From: Sinonovacula constricta
Taxonomy: Eukaryota > Mollusca > Bivalvia > Cardiida > Solecurtidae
Assembly: GCA_007844125.1 (NCBI GenBank)
Contig: CM017563.1
Coordinates: forward strand, 30,308,328-30,372,327
Reading direction: 5' to 3'
Length of the DNA: 64,000 nt
The notes under the pieces are model-generated. The model did no database searches. It was not told the origin of the DNA and was given only the letters and a program-made list of their open reading frames with translations. A program made the position numbers and the translations under genes. Each line of letters opens with the position of its first letter. Position 1 is the first letter of the stretch. Below, in pieces: positions 23,606 through 36,389 of the stretch.

Positions 23606-26179
23606 TGTTTTCTTTTAATTTAATCACAATACATCGGTCGCATGTCCTTATAGAATAAATAATGAAGCATAACACGATTCACAAGTCAATTTAGTCTCTG
23701 TTCAGTTTTACCGATGATTTGTTAGAAATTTAAACAGTTTAAGCATGATTACATTTGCTTCGATTCGGAAACATAATTACAATAAAGCCGAGTTCCATCT
23801 GCACAAAATGGCAACTTTAACAGAAATGAGCATTGTCAGACATCTGTGATAAGTGTAATGTCGACGGGAGTAACTGATACTTGGATTGTGTTTTTGAAAA
23901 CATTTTCATGCATCTGTAAGATACAGTCATCATAGCCAAAAAAAAAAACCGATGAGAATTTGCATTTTAATGTCGCTTAGATAAAATCTACTCAGAACAT
24001 CTGTAGGTGGCAGTTTCGACAGCGTTTTCTATAATATCTCACCATTGGTACCCTTTAGATATAGACTCAATTTCTACTTTAATTCCCAAGAGTTTCTCTG
24101 GCGTCTTTATTAAGTACAGCGTCCCATAGAAATTGAATTTTACTCTGTAGACTAGACACATACTAAGAAACTAGAATTACACGTCTGGCATTGGTCTCCA
24201 GATGTTTGGAATCATGCCTGTCTTGTTTAGTCCTCGCACAAACCAAGCATTTAATGATAGCTTGTTTTGGGAATCCCTTGAAAACTTAATGGGAAAAAAC
24301 AATGAAAAATTACTTCCGTCGGCGTTATACCAGTTTATTGTGTGCTTCACTTTTCAAGCCAAAACGATTATGGCGCACATTCAATCCTATGAAACATGCT
24401 ATCAAAAACCCAAACACATTCACTTACCTTTGTCGATCTTCTTATTTTGATAAACGTTTTAAAACATTTTAACAAACTTTACTGTATCAGGACAAGGTAT
24501 ATTATATTGTATTTTTTCTGTATTGCTATGTACACATTCTTATGCAATATGCTTTATATATGCTAGGCGTAAAAATCTGCAATTGCGTACACATGAACAT
24601 ACAAAGTCATAAATCCTCATTACGCCTTCTTTCTATTGTTAATTAATAAACTGCTTTTGAACGTTGATTTTTGTATTGTTTAAATTTTGACACAATATTT
24701 TACTTGGGAAATTGTTTCGTTTTTTATTAATTCCTGTGTTTAAAAACAAACAATTGATTGTGACTAAATCACATACGAGGCAATACATATAACCTTCATT
24801 CATTAAAAGAAATACTTTTTTGTGATAAAATGTTGTCTAATAATAATCCAGGATCAAAACGTCAGATTATACAAACTACTTTGCAATCTGGAACTATCAA
24901 ATTAGAAGTCGAATAACCGTTTATGAACGGTCTAGAAATTATTTCGAAACTAAATCTATTTAAAGCATTGTCGAATACAAAGGTTTTAAATCTGCAACTC
25001 CTATTCAATCGTATATAAGAGTTGATTTTGTTGTCAGAACCACAATAACTTTCTTGCTTTGCAATAATCAGAATAATTCGAGCTTTAACATAAATAGAAA
25101 ACTGTAAGCTTAAACATTTTTTTGTGTATATTTCCCTCTCAAATAACATATATTCGAGCCCGAAGACTCTTTGCGACTTGAGGCAAAAAATATAAAGTAG
25201 ATAAGACAAGAGTAGCATTACTAAATAAAAGTATAAAGCATAAACTCACGGTAAGATTGCACTAAAGTTCATGCAGCACCTGATTAAAAGGAGAGTGCAT
25301 ATAAAATACTATTACCGAGCTTTAGATTCCGCTTTCTGTTCACTTTTTGGTCATCGATTTATTTTGTTACATCTCTTGTTGCTGAGTACTTTAATACGAA
25401 TGTGTAATCTTTGTTTAACTTAAAACATTGTATTGTTAAACATGTGACTGCACTGGTATTTTATTCCAAACGGATATTTTTAAAAAATGTCAGCTTTTAA
25501 CGTAAAAAGGGTTCCTCGCGACAATGTAACACTGTAAAGTAAATGAAGTGTTTTGAAGAGCTACTAATAACCTGGTCATGAAAGAACGTGAGTTTTAAGA
25601 GACCACTGAATTAAGACAAAGCTCTTACCTATTGTTCTGTAGATTGAAATATTCGTATTGTTTAAATATGCGTAAAATAGACGGTAATTACAATTAAATT
25701 TTTTTTTAATTTGCAATACAGAGAACCTCTCCACAACATTTGGCGGAGGCACAGACAACGGTCGCTACAGGAAGGTACTGTTCTAGAGAGGTCATTGATA
25801 TCACCAAGCAAAAATTTCCAATCTAAAATCATTCTTTATTTCTGTTTAATTGATATTTAAATTACGTTGAAAACTTTGTTGAAGAAATAACAGAAGCATA
25901 TAAAGTAATTTTGTGAACATGGTAAATATTCTTATTAGTAAAAGCAGTTAACCTTTTTATTAAACAAACCTTGTTAAAAGTAAACTTAGTCGATGCATAC
26001 CAAAAATTTCTTCAACATAAAGTCATCATAAAATAAAACTGTTCGTTTATATGACAAATAGTCAATTGTATTTTCCACTTCTTACAAAATCACAAATGTT
26101 TCTCTACTGATCCAGTTAACATCATTAATATCAGTGTTTCCTCATTTGAATCAGTCAACTCCGGGCATTCATTAATATA
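23606..26179. other. Intergenic stretch, no gene seen
   Basis: AT-rich; frames at 24202-24450 (+) and 24862-25218 (-) have no recognisable domain, no repeat support and AT-biased composition. Confidence 0.45.
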
Positions 26180-26560
26180 AACAAAGGTGGTTCTCGGCAT
26201 AGATTCAAGGTGGTACCCGACAGTTTGTATCAAATATATGTGCCAATATATAACTCTTGATTTGGAGAATCTGAGCATTATTTCTGCACAGACTCATACT
26301 TTAGTCTAAGTTAACTCGATTTAGAACTCTTCTTCATCTGTTATTAAATGCAAATCTCGAAAAAAAAACCCACTCTTAATGCTCATTCTTTCGAAATCTG
26401 TAAAAAAGTTTAAAAGAGATGGGCGGATTTCCCTGATATTGATAAAACACGATCGCAAAAGTGAGTGGTCCTGTGATTTTCTTTGTTTAAAAATAGATAA
26501 CTGTGCAGCGTGATCTCCGATAGGCAATACGTGCTTGTAATAATGTGCAGTTCGTTGTGT
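26180..26560 (-). repeat. Unclassified dispersed repeat, copy 2 (inverted)
   Basis: On the minus strand it reads TATTGCCTATCGGAGATCAC, GCTGCACAGTTATCTATTTTT, GGACCACTCACTTTTG and later AGACTAAAGTATGAGT, colinear with 39500-39870 (+) and 6280-6620 (+). A minus frame (26321-26587) runs through it and shares a HAAQLxIFK-like string with translations of the other copies, but those copies contain stops. Confidence 0.6.
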
Positions 26561-26589
26561 TTCACATTTCATATAGACGTAGGGCATCT

Positions 26590-29180
26590 TTAAACGACAT
26601 TTCTCGGTATCTTTTCAAGTAATTGATTTAATTAATTGGGACAAAATGTTATTCCAAATACATTAAAAACTAATGTAGTGTTGCTGCTCATTGGTGTTTT
26701 AGCAGACGGTTTGCTGTATTTAACCATATGCACATCATTGCATTGTTTCTGCCTAGCATTGACATGGAGGACATTTATCAATAGTATGAAAGCTAAAATA
26801 AGATAACAATTTATCGCCATCGGTATGCGTAGCCATATCGTTTGCGACATTTGAAGATATCTCGACTGTTCACTTCTATCGGTCAGTGGTGGTGATACTT
26901 TTTGTCCTACATTGGACTTAAAACCCCAAGTTAATGACATAGCGATTCGTTATAATCTGATTGTGACCTGACCCCTCACGTCCTCGGAATGTCCCCAATT
27001 ACATAAATATATGATACTTTCAACAATGTAGAAAGGTATCAAGTTGAAAGGTACATCCTTCTTATCTTATTGCTGTTCATAGTTGAGACATTTAAGATAA
27101 AAGTCCGCCTCTATAGCTCAGTGGTAGAGCACTGGTCTCGTAAACCAGGGGTCGTGAGTTCAAACCTCACTGGAGGCATGTTCTATTTTGATTTTCACAA
27201 ATGAGGCAGATGAACTGTTTAAATCCAAATGCATTTAGTCATTAAAAACGAAAATGTAAAATATCTAAACACACACTGTCTAGGAAGCCATGTCTGAAGT
27301 ATTTTGTTGCTGGGAGAGATTTTAGATCAAAATTGTCAGACGTGTCTAATGGGTTATAAAATTATGCAAAAAAGCTTGTTTATGGCTTTACCCATTTTTC
27401 TCTCAAATGATTTGGCCTTGATCACTAACGATATAGAAAACAGTTGACCATATTAAACACTAAAATGATGCAGTAGCACTAAAATTGGTAATTAACTATA
27501 CTCGTATATGTTTCTCGTATATGTAAGATGGCAAGGATACAATACCGTGGAAATAAACATATTTTCGTAACCTATTACTACATTCAGGTTGACAAGAAAG
27601 ATATTTCTTTAAAAAACAACAAATTACGAGTTTTCCGTTTCTAAGTAAATCTCAAATAGAATGTTGCAATGGCGCCTATGCAAAATATGCAAACCTACTC
27701 AAAATATAGATTGGCAACATTTTCAAGCGTATTTGAAATCTTAAAATATTGGCACAAGTCGAATGACGCCTCAAAATTGTCTTTAAGTTAAGCCTGTTTA
27801 TTATGTGACGCTTAATACACACATACAACATCCTAGTAGTATCAAACAATTGTTTATTTTAGTCAAGCATTTTTCATATGATGAACAAGGTAGTTAACTA
27901 AATATTTTAATCGAAAACATGAACGTGTAACATGTCAAGATTTTAAAATACACCATCTCGAACAATGGTCTTACAGTTCAAGGGTATTTATGACGAAGAT
28001 TTCAGAAAACCATTATATTCGAGAATTTCATGTATACATCATCCTAAGTTAGTCTATGTTTGGGCGTTTTTTTTTCTGTTTAAGTTAACACAATAATATC
28101 TAAGATTCAATCCTCAAAACAATTTCATCAGACAGATTTAATATTATCATATTCATTTCAATGCCAAAGTGTTCCTTCAAGCCAATTGGATTCAATGCAA
28201 AAAAACTTAAATGGTACATTTTGTTCATTTTCACCTGTCCTTGTTATTTAACTACATGTAATTAAACGAGATAGGCCCCGTGAACAGTAAGAATTGAGTT
28301 TATTGAAAATTTAAATATACTATTATTTATTTATATAAAATTGCATCTAGATAAACCAGAAAACTACTAGAAGCTGTTGCTGATGTAATATATTTCCAGT
28401 TTGCTGTAGATCTTAAGAATAAAGCAGAAATGTTGGACATCCATGAAAGTCAAATTGACATTTAATAAAATGCAGCCATTTATTTTTATTATGTTTTTCA
28501 AATTTAATACTAAATAAAAATAAACATTTTGAGTTAAGTACAGCTGAACATTTACTTTCTTTACACCATACTATGTGATACTAGCGCTAACAATATATTT
28601 ATAAAGCTGTTCAAAGTGAAACAGAACAAGTGAATTTGTCTTAGACGAAAATATGTGAAATCTGCTGTTAATCCATGTAGTTGGCAATATTTAGCAAATT
28701 ATTTAAATTGCAACTTGTCTCTTGTGTAGTGTTTACAACGAAGCTAAATAAACTCATGTAACATTACAACAATAATTTAATTCCGATTTTTTGATAAAAG
28801 TTATTTAATCTAATATATACATTGACTATTTTTTGTTTCTATATGTTTAAAAATTCAATCAGTCGAACGTAGGCCTCACACTATATCGTTAATTTGGACA
28901 ATATTAATAGTAACCACCTGATGTTACATTTATACAAAGCAGGTATAAGTCTTCATGACGTATACCAATTTTAATAAGCGTCTTTCCGTTTACATCAATA
29001 ACATATTAAATTATATATACAACATGTTATATACAACATATTAAAAGTAAATCTGCAAAAGGATTTCATCAGATAAATTTAATATTTTGCACAGACATGG
29101 GACGCCACCATGTCGGTGTAAGATTTGTTTATTTTGATCAAGGTTTTTATAAAGATTTCCTTTGAATGTATTTTGTTCAA
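26590..29180 (+). repeat. Segmental duplication block A, copy 1, carrying tRNA-Thr
   Basis: Colinear with 36390-37790. Shared landmarks before the tRNA are GTCCTACATTGGACTTAAAA and CACGTCCTCGGAATGT; after it ATTTATAAAGCTGTTCAAAG, GTTGGCAATATTTAGCAA, and AGACATGGGACGCC with GTCGGTGTAAGATTTG. Copy 1 is longer, so copy 2 has lost sequence or copy 1 gained it. Confidence 0.7.
27107..27178 (+). tRNA. tRNA-Thr (CGT anticodon)
   Basis: 72 nt, folds as a full cloverleaf: acceptor GCCTCTA with TGGAGGC (one G-T pair), D stem GCTC/GAGC, anticodon stem CTGGT/ACCAG with loop CTCGTAA, T stem GTGAG/CTCAC with loop TTCAAAC, discriminator A. The anticodon CGT reads ACG threonine; the G1-C72 and C2-G71 pairs fit threonine identity. 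The internal A box is TAGCTCAGTGG and the B box lies over GAGTTCAAACCTC. TTTT at 27186-27189 is a polymerase III terminator. No intron. CCA is not encoded, as in eukaryotes. Confidence 0.96.
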
Positions 29181-29189
29181 TATATATAA

Positions 29190-29301
29190 GACGTGAAATT
29201 TAGGCTTGTTTATGTAAAAACAACTGGTGCATGCCAAATTTAAACAATAACAAATAACATACACCAGTTGTTTTTACTTAAACAAGCCCACACTTCACGT
29301 C
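29190..29301. other. Strong hairpin: 44-bp inverted repeat, 24-bp loop
   Basis: Arm 29190-29233 and arm 29258-29301 are reverse complements with 5 mismatches in 44. The core GTAAAAACAACTGGTG (mirrored CACCAGTTGTTTTTAC) is perfect. It sits just past the right end of duplication block A copy 1 and has no equivalent near 37790. Confidence 0.85.
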
Positions 29302-29899
29302 AAAGGCCACTTGCCTTATCAAAAGGAAAATCGCCATTAACTTTTATTAAGATGAACATATTTTGATATGCTTTAAAAATAGTAGACGAATAATTTTTTT
29401 ATTCTAACGATAAAGCATAGGAATGTTGTATTTAAACAATAAATTTATTGTTTTAATAAGACTTAAATCGATAAGACGTAACAGAGCAGCGGTATGTTTG
29501 TTGAATAAGGGATAAATCCCATTGTTATGTATTTGGTTGACCACTTGCGGTAAATTATGGGGAAAAGTTTTTGGTTAATTTCATGGCATATTAAATGATA
29601 AACAAAACATAAAACCGTCTGAAAGTTAAGTAGAGATTCATGAAAGAAAGGTAAAGCTATGTTTTTCTACTTTATCATTAATTGTTTATATATCACATTT
29701 GCATATATTTAAAGTACATCTTATTTAGAACAACTTTTTAAACGGTAAATATCGCATCCTATGAACAGTTCTTAAACAAAGTCAACGATTGTTTTTTGCA
29801 CATAGTGATAACGGAAAGCCAAAGACAAACAAGACACATCAAGTGTGCAGGTGTAACTACAGGCAGGACCGCTTGCTGCGTACAGAAGCCTATTTATGG
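29302..29899. other. Intergenic stretch, nothing recognised
   Basis: AT-rich, no supported gene. A 62-codon + frame at 29789-29977 has no domain. Confidence 0.45.
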
Positions 29900-30107
29900 G
29901 TTTGTTATAGGAAATATTCACACAATATCGGTAGGTGGAATATAAATCTACACAAAATATCTGTTGTTGGTATGTAAATGTCTATACAAAATATCTGAAG
30001 CTGGTATGTAAAAACCTATACAAAATATCGGTACTTGGAATATAAAAATCTACACAAACTGTCTGCAGTTGGTATATGAAATTATACACAAACTATCTGT
30101 AGTTGGC
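29900..30107. repeat. 36-37-bp tandem repeat, about 5 diverged copies
   Basis: Units such as GTTGGTATGTAAATGTCTAT plus ACAAAATATCTGAAGCT recur five times with substitutions and small indels (GGTACTTGGAATATAAAAAT, GCAGTTGGTATATGAAATTA). Confidence 0.75.
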
Positions 30108-30569
30108 AACATTTGACAAGTGTCTCTGAAATCATACATTACTTCACAATCGAATGAAGACTATTTTTTATTTAAAGTGCATATAAACATGTGATCTTTT
30201 AAATGAAGTCCAACAGAGTAACACGACACCAAACTGATCACCGATATCCGATGGAAAACGAACTAAATTCGTTTATCAAAACTGATATAATCTTATCAAG
30301 TGGACACGTTGATACACCATATACGTAAATTTAACTTTAACTGAAGAATAAAACGTGACCAACTTAATAATGTAACCCCTGATCTTGGCGTCAACTTCCA
30401 AGGCAACCACAATACATATTGAGTTCCATAATTGGACTGAAGTCACGTTTTATGAATTCAATTAAAAAAACAACAAAACATAACAAAAACAATATTGCTG
30501 TCAAAGCAATGTAGTGGTGTTGAACATTAACAGCGATTTATTTTATGATTTCTACTGTCTTACTATTGA

Positions 30570-30770
30570 GATGGTGTTCTAAATCTCCTTTTCCTTGACT
30601 AAAGTTTTGAGGATATATGTTCCAATATACAGGGGTCAACGACGGTAAGATATTGTTACATGTATATGAAGTAGGAACACTGTCGGATATCACATTTAAA
30701 ACAGCTTACTGGTATGAGGTAAACTCTTTTTTCTTTCAACGGTCGGTTAAACGATATTTCAATAAATAAT
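30570..30770 (+). repeat. Unclassified dispersed repeat, partial copy 3
   Basis: Reads CTTGACTAAAGTTTTGAGG, AAGATATTGTTACATGTATA and GAACACTGTCGGATATCAC, colinear with 39745-39850. Only the right part of the family is present. Confidence 0.45.
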
Positions 30771-33700
30771 ACAATAGAGCAAGCAACATTTATAAAACTG
30801 AAATATCTATTTTTAAATATTTATTTTATTTGGACAGAAAATATATAAAAAAACAACAACGACAGCTTAACAATGCCGACTGCTGTTGTTTTACATAGCA
30901 AATGAAATGTTTTCTATTAAACAGTTCTCGTGGTTCATGGTGGTGTAAAGGGGTACAGGATGCAGCTATACCATCACAGTCCTGTCCATAAAGAAGATGT
31001 ACATATTTTCCCTCCCGATAGACTTTGCCTGTCGCGCCTGCCTACCATTATCAAAATTGTTCCTCGGTTTCAGGGTCGAACAGGAATACCCAGTCTCGTC
31101 GAAAGTAATTATACGAACTAGATATTCTCTATGAGGAACATTCTAGAGTCAGCCCCACACCCCCCATTTCCGTCTTCTCTGGTGTAAGTGGCCTAGGGAT
31201 TCATCGCGAAATAAGTTTGCTCAGGTTTAGATTGTTCGTTTTTATGATAGACTTCATTTATATCGAATTTCAAAATTCTTATTCAAGGTTCATATATATA
31301 TATATATATATCACTGTAGGATATTATGAAATGTGATTAAAATAGATATTAGGAACATTTCATAATGGGCACGTGTACATGCATGTTTCTTTAATTGATT
31401 ATTGTTCTTTTTTATGTCATATATATGTATTGTTATTAACTTTTTAAAATTGAAATATATGTTATCAACACGCAATAACAGTATAATTACTTGCACAAAT
31501 AAGGCAACGAAGACGTAGGATCATCGCTATAAAGATTAAAAAAACTATAACGATTTAACCCCGATGTCATTGGCAAGATCCGTTAGACAATGAAAAGGCA
31601 CACGTGTCTGAAAGAATTAACACAGCGCCACAAATGTTTACATGTTGTAGTCACTGTTGAAGGCTTGCTAAAGGTTTTTCGTTTGCTTGATCGCTGTCAT
31701 AATTAAACTCACAATGACGGACGATTCTCAACTTGAAGCTTAATAGTTTTACGGAATGGAATCGGAATTGGCCAGTTACGACACAATCGCGTGCAACTTG
31801 CTGCCCACAGAGAGTATAGTGATACAACATACTTCAATCTAAGATAACTATGTGTCAAAGCAAAGCGAAATCTACATCACAACCAGACGTTTTATAAAAC
31901 AATTGATAGCGTTTAACTTGATATATTCGAGAACAAAGTGAATTTAAAACTCATCTTTGCTAAAAAAAAGCTTGCGAGTTCTAAGCATTTTATTACAGAT
32001 CAGAAGAAGTCCATTTCTTCGTTTTTAGCATTCTTAAAATAAAGGAGATAACTTACTGGAAGAAAGTGCATTCAGTATTTATGAGAAAATGTCTCGGTTT
32101 TGTTTTCATTGCTTGCATTAAAGAAACCCATCTGGAAGTGCGAGGTTAGAGCTCTGTAAAACCGGTTTAAGCACTCCAGTCGGCCCATATTGTCGACTGA
32201 CCGTTCCAAGGCGGTAACTGCCGGGTTTGCTCTTTTCGTAAAATGACTCATCACTAATTTGTTTTTACTTTTCGCTTGGCTTGCATGTGAATACATTTGT
32301 TAAACATTTGTTTGGTATATGTTGCAATGCTCATAGGACTTTGCCATTCATTCTTATTATAGCTGTCTTAAATATTTCAACATACTTATAAAAAGTAAAA
32401 TTATAGATTTAGAGAATAATTCTTTTTAATTAGTTCTCGTATTTATAACTTCCAGTCAGACACACTATCGAAATAATTAAATAAAAATGTAATAACTTGA
32501 TTTGAATTTGAATTTGAATATTTATTGATGCTGTTATTTTAGTATTTCCTTTGACATTGCTAGCTATACACCATGAGTAATGAGTTTGTGTACAGTTAAG
32601 ACAGAAGTTTCATAAAAAATAACGATTTCAACTAGAAATAGAATCAGACTGTAACACGCTATATACAAGTAATATATTGAAATTCTACACCTTTGTCACA
32701 TCGGCAGAGCTTTCAGACGCAACATCGTCGTAAATTCATATTTACTGATTAAGAGTTAAATAATGTGAGATTGCGCATTAAAATATAATAACAACCACTT
32801 AAAATAGTATAAATATAAATATGGCCGTTATATAGAATATACAAAATTACCAACGACAGAATGATATAAATCATGCATAAAAAACGTGATAATTTTCCTG
32901 TTTCTATGGCAATTGTCATACAAATTTGATATAAGAGTATGTTAAGACGAAATACTTTTAACTTTAAGAAAAAGTATGGTAGAAGTAAAAATATACTTTT
33001 AAAGGGTTATAGATCGACTAATATGCTAATGTGCTAGCTATGTAAAGTGACACTCATAAGTATTAATTACTTTTAATGAGAATATAAAATAAACTTCAAT
33101 TTTTAAAAAGTTTTATAAACAATTATTTTTTAAAACAATATTTAAACAAAAATAACAATTTCTGAAGTGGTTTACAAACTCAAAGAATTTAAAATTAAGA
33201 TTAATTTACAAAAAGATTTTTATGCGTTTTATTAAACTTCATAATGATTGTCTTTACATCATATTGATATTTGGTATTTTGTTATTCTCTTGTGAGCACA
33301 AACTTTAGTAAAAAGAATAAACTAATAGGTAAAACAATTCAGGTTTTTACAGGACCATGTACCATGTTTCTTATAAAACGTTGCAGATCTTCGCTTGTTT
33401 ATGTCTATTTTATGCAAAAGCACAATTTTAAACGGTTTACTATGTCATTTTTTATTTTTCAAATGTGTTGCATTCATTGTCGCCAATGTTATGTCGGTAC
33501 ACGCACAACCTTTCTTCCTTGCAGTTCCTCAGCCTATGTCACATCTGTCAATGGTGTTCGTTAAACCGTGTATGTGTTTCTTCGTTGTTTTTTAGTTTAA
33601 CAAAACGTCTCTTCAACATTTACATAAGTTATATCAAGAACTATTGTCTTTTCAGTCATCTTTTAAAAATACTACTTGTTGAACTGATACGTCCTTTATA

Positions 33701-34035
33701 CGCATTATTAATCAAGAACACTATCAGCATTTCTTTTAACAACACCTTTGAAAAGAATTCAGATAATATTTTCGAGATATTTTATGGAATAGACAAGACA
33801 GACATGTCGTGTTACTTTTAGGAACAGTTTTGTGACATTTATCTCCTATTTATCTTTTGATTCAGCCAAAGATACTTTGCCCTTGGCTTAGCTCAAAGTG
33901 CAATATGCAATTGGACTGTATAGACTGAACAATTTACTTGTTGCTTGTAGAATATTACCTTGTTATAAGAAACGGTAAATTTGCCTTGTTAGGTTTCAAC
34001 TTATTCTAAATCTCTGCTCAGGGCTTACATCATGC
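30771..34035. other. Intergenic stretch, no supported gene
   Basis: AT-rich. An (AT)n run lies at about 31294-31309. Overlapping short + frames at 33271-33821 and a minus frame at 32072-32296 show no domain or splice pattern I recognise. Confidence 0.45.
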
Positions 34036-34037
34036 CA

Positions 34038-35954
34038 AATAATGTAACACATAATGTAACACATAATGTAACACATAATGACACATAATGTAACACATAA
34101 TGTAACACATAATGTAACACATAATGTAACACATCTCGAACACATAATGTAACACATTTTGTAACACATAATGTAACACATAATGTAACACATAATGTAA
34201 CACATAATGTAACACATCATGACACATAATGTAACACATAATGTAACTCATAATGTAACACATAATGTAACACATAATGTAACACATAATGTAACACATA
34301 ATGACACATAATGTAACACATAATGTAACACATAATGTAACACATAATGTAACACATCATGACACATAATGTAACACATAATGTAACTCATAATGTAACA
34401 CATAATGTAACACATATTGTAACACATAATGTAACACATAATGACACATAATGTAACACATATTGTAACACATAATGTAACACATAATGACACATAATGT
34501 AACACATAATGTAACATATAATGACACATAATGTAACACATAATGTAACACATAATGTAACACATAATGTAACACATAGTGTAACACATAATGTAACACA
34601 TAATGTAACACATAATGTAACACATATTGTAACACATAATGTAACACATAATGACACATAATGTAACACATAATGTAACACATATTGTAACACATAATGT
34701 AACACATAATGTAACACATATTGTAACACATAATGTAACACATAATGACACATAATGTAACACATAATGTAACACATAATGTTACACATAATGTAACAAA
34801 TAATGTAACACATCATGACACATAATGTAACACATAATGTAACACATAATGTAACACATAATGTAACACATAATGTAACACATTATGTAACACATAATGT
34901 AACACATCATGTAACACATAATGTAACACACCATGTAACACATAATGTAAAACATAATGTAACACATCATGTAACACACAATGTAACTCATCATGTAACA
35001 CATAATGTAACACATACTGTAACACATAATGTAACACATAATGTAACACATCATGTAACACATAATGTAACACATAATGTAACACATCATGTAACATCAT
35101 GTAACACATCATATAACACATAATGTAACACATAATGTAACACATAATGTAACACATATTGTAACACATAATGTAACACATCATGTAACACATAATGTAA
35201 CACATAATGTTACACACATTTTAACTCATAAAGTAACACATAATGTAACTCATAATGTAACACATAATGTAACACATATTGTAACACATAATGTAACACA
35301 TAATGACACATAATGTAACACATAATGTAACACATAATGTAACACATAATGTAACACATAATGACACATAATGTAACACATAATGTAACACATAATGTTA
35401 CACACATTTTAACTCATAAAGTAACACTTAATGTAACACATATTGTAACACATAATGTAACACATCATGTAACACATAATGTAACACATAATGTTACACA
35501 CATTTTAACTCATAAAGTAACACATAATGTAACACATAATGTAACACATAATGACACATAATGTAACACATAATGTAACACATAATGTAACACATAATGT
35601 AACATATAATGACACATAATGTAACACATAATGTAACACATAATGTAACATATAATGACACATAATGTAACACATAATGTAACACATAATGTAACACATA
35701 GTGTAACACATAATGTAACACATAATGTAACACATAATGTAACAAATAATGTAACACATATTGTAACACATAATGTAACACATCATGTAACACATAATGT
35801 AACAAATATTGTAACACATAATGTAACACATCATGTAACACATAATGTAACAAATATTGTAACACATAATGTAACACATATTGTAACACATAATGTAACA
35901 CATAATGTAACACATAATGTATAATGTAACACATAATGTAACACATAATGTAAC
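34038..35954. repeat. 12-bp minisatellite array, about 160 copies
   Basis: The unit is CATAATGTAACA. A frequent 10-bp variant lacks two bases (CATAATGACA), and ATT, ATC and ACT substitutions occur within CATAATG. Four related interruptions read CATTTTAACTCATAAAGTAAC (or its end). All long frames here, on both strands, are repeat shadows that shift at the 10-bp units. Confidence 0.97.
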
Positions 35955-36389
35955 AACTTGTGCTGTCTAGAACTGTTATTTGTTTATATCATAATGCAGC
36001 TGAAATTTAATTTTAATGTTTTCCTTTGTACTGTTCAATCTCTCATGACATTTTCTATCTTATATCCTTGCATAACATCATTGAAATGAGTATTATGAAA
36101 AGTATAATTTTTTTTGTAAAATCTAGAACCCTAAACACCGAACAATCTTCTCTTTTTGAATGTGGCAGCATAATTATGTTTACCTTCATTATGTTGTTCT
36201 GACCTTCCTTAAATATTTTTGACAGTCACCTTTTAAAATTGTGTAAATAACGAATATGCAAGAAAACAAAATTCGATCAGAACAATGTGACATTTGCATT
36301 TTTCAATTTCATTTAAAACTGTATCACAAGTTTTCAAACAAATAGCTGGATTGCACTTATCAATATTAGACTGAAGTATTTCAAGTAAC
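35955..36389. other. Intergenic stretch, nothing recognised
   Basis: AT-rich, between the 12-bp array and duplication block A copy 2. Confidence 0.5.

Noticed and set aside
24862..25218. 118-codon minus-strand frame
   Set aside because: No domain or splice signals that would make it an exon.
26321..26587. 88-codon minus frame sharing a HAAQLxIFK-like string with other loci
   Set aside because: The sharing follows from a dispersed DNA repeat whose other copies contain stops in this frame; kept as a repeat, not a gene.
32072..32296. 74-codon minus-strand frame with a less AT-rich sequence
   Set aside because: Looked coding-like by composition, but no family recognised and no matching exons nearby; it may be part of an interspersed repeat.
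33271..33821. Three overlapping + frames (97, 66 and 118 codons)
   Set aside because: Mutually overlapping in different frames, no recognisable domain, AT-biased composition.
34030..35946. Many long frames on both strands (MCYI, VLHY, THNV repeats)
   Set aside because: Products of the 12-bp array; frames shift at each 10-bp unit and both strands are equally open.
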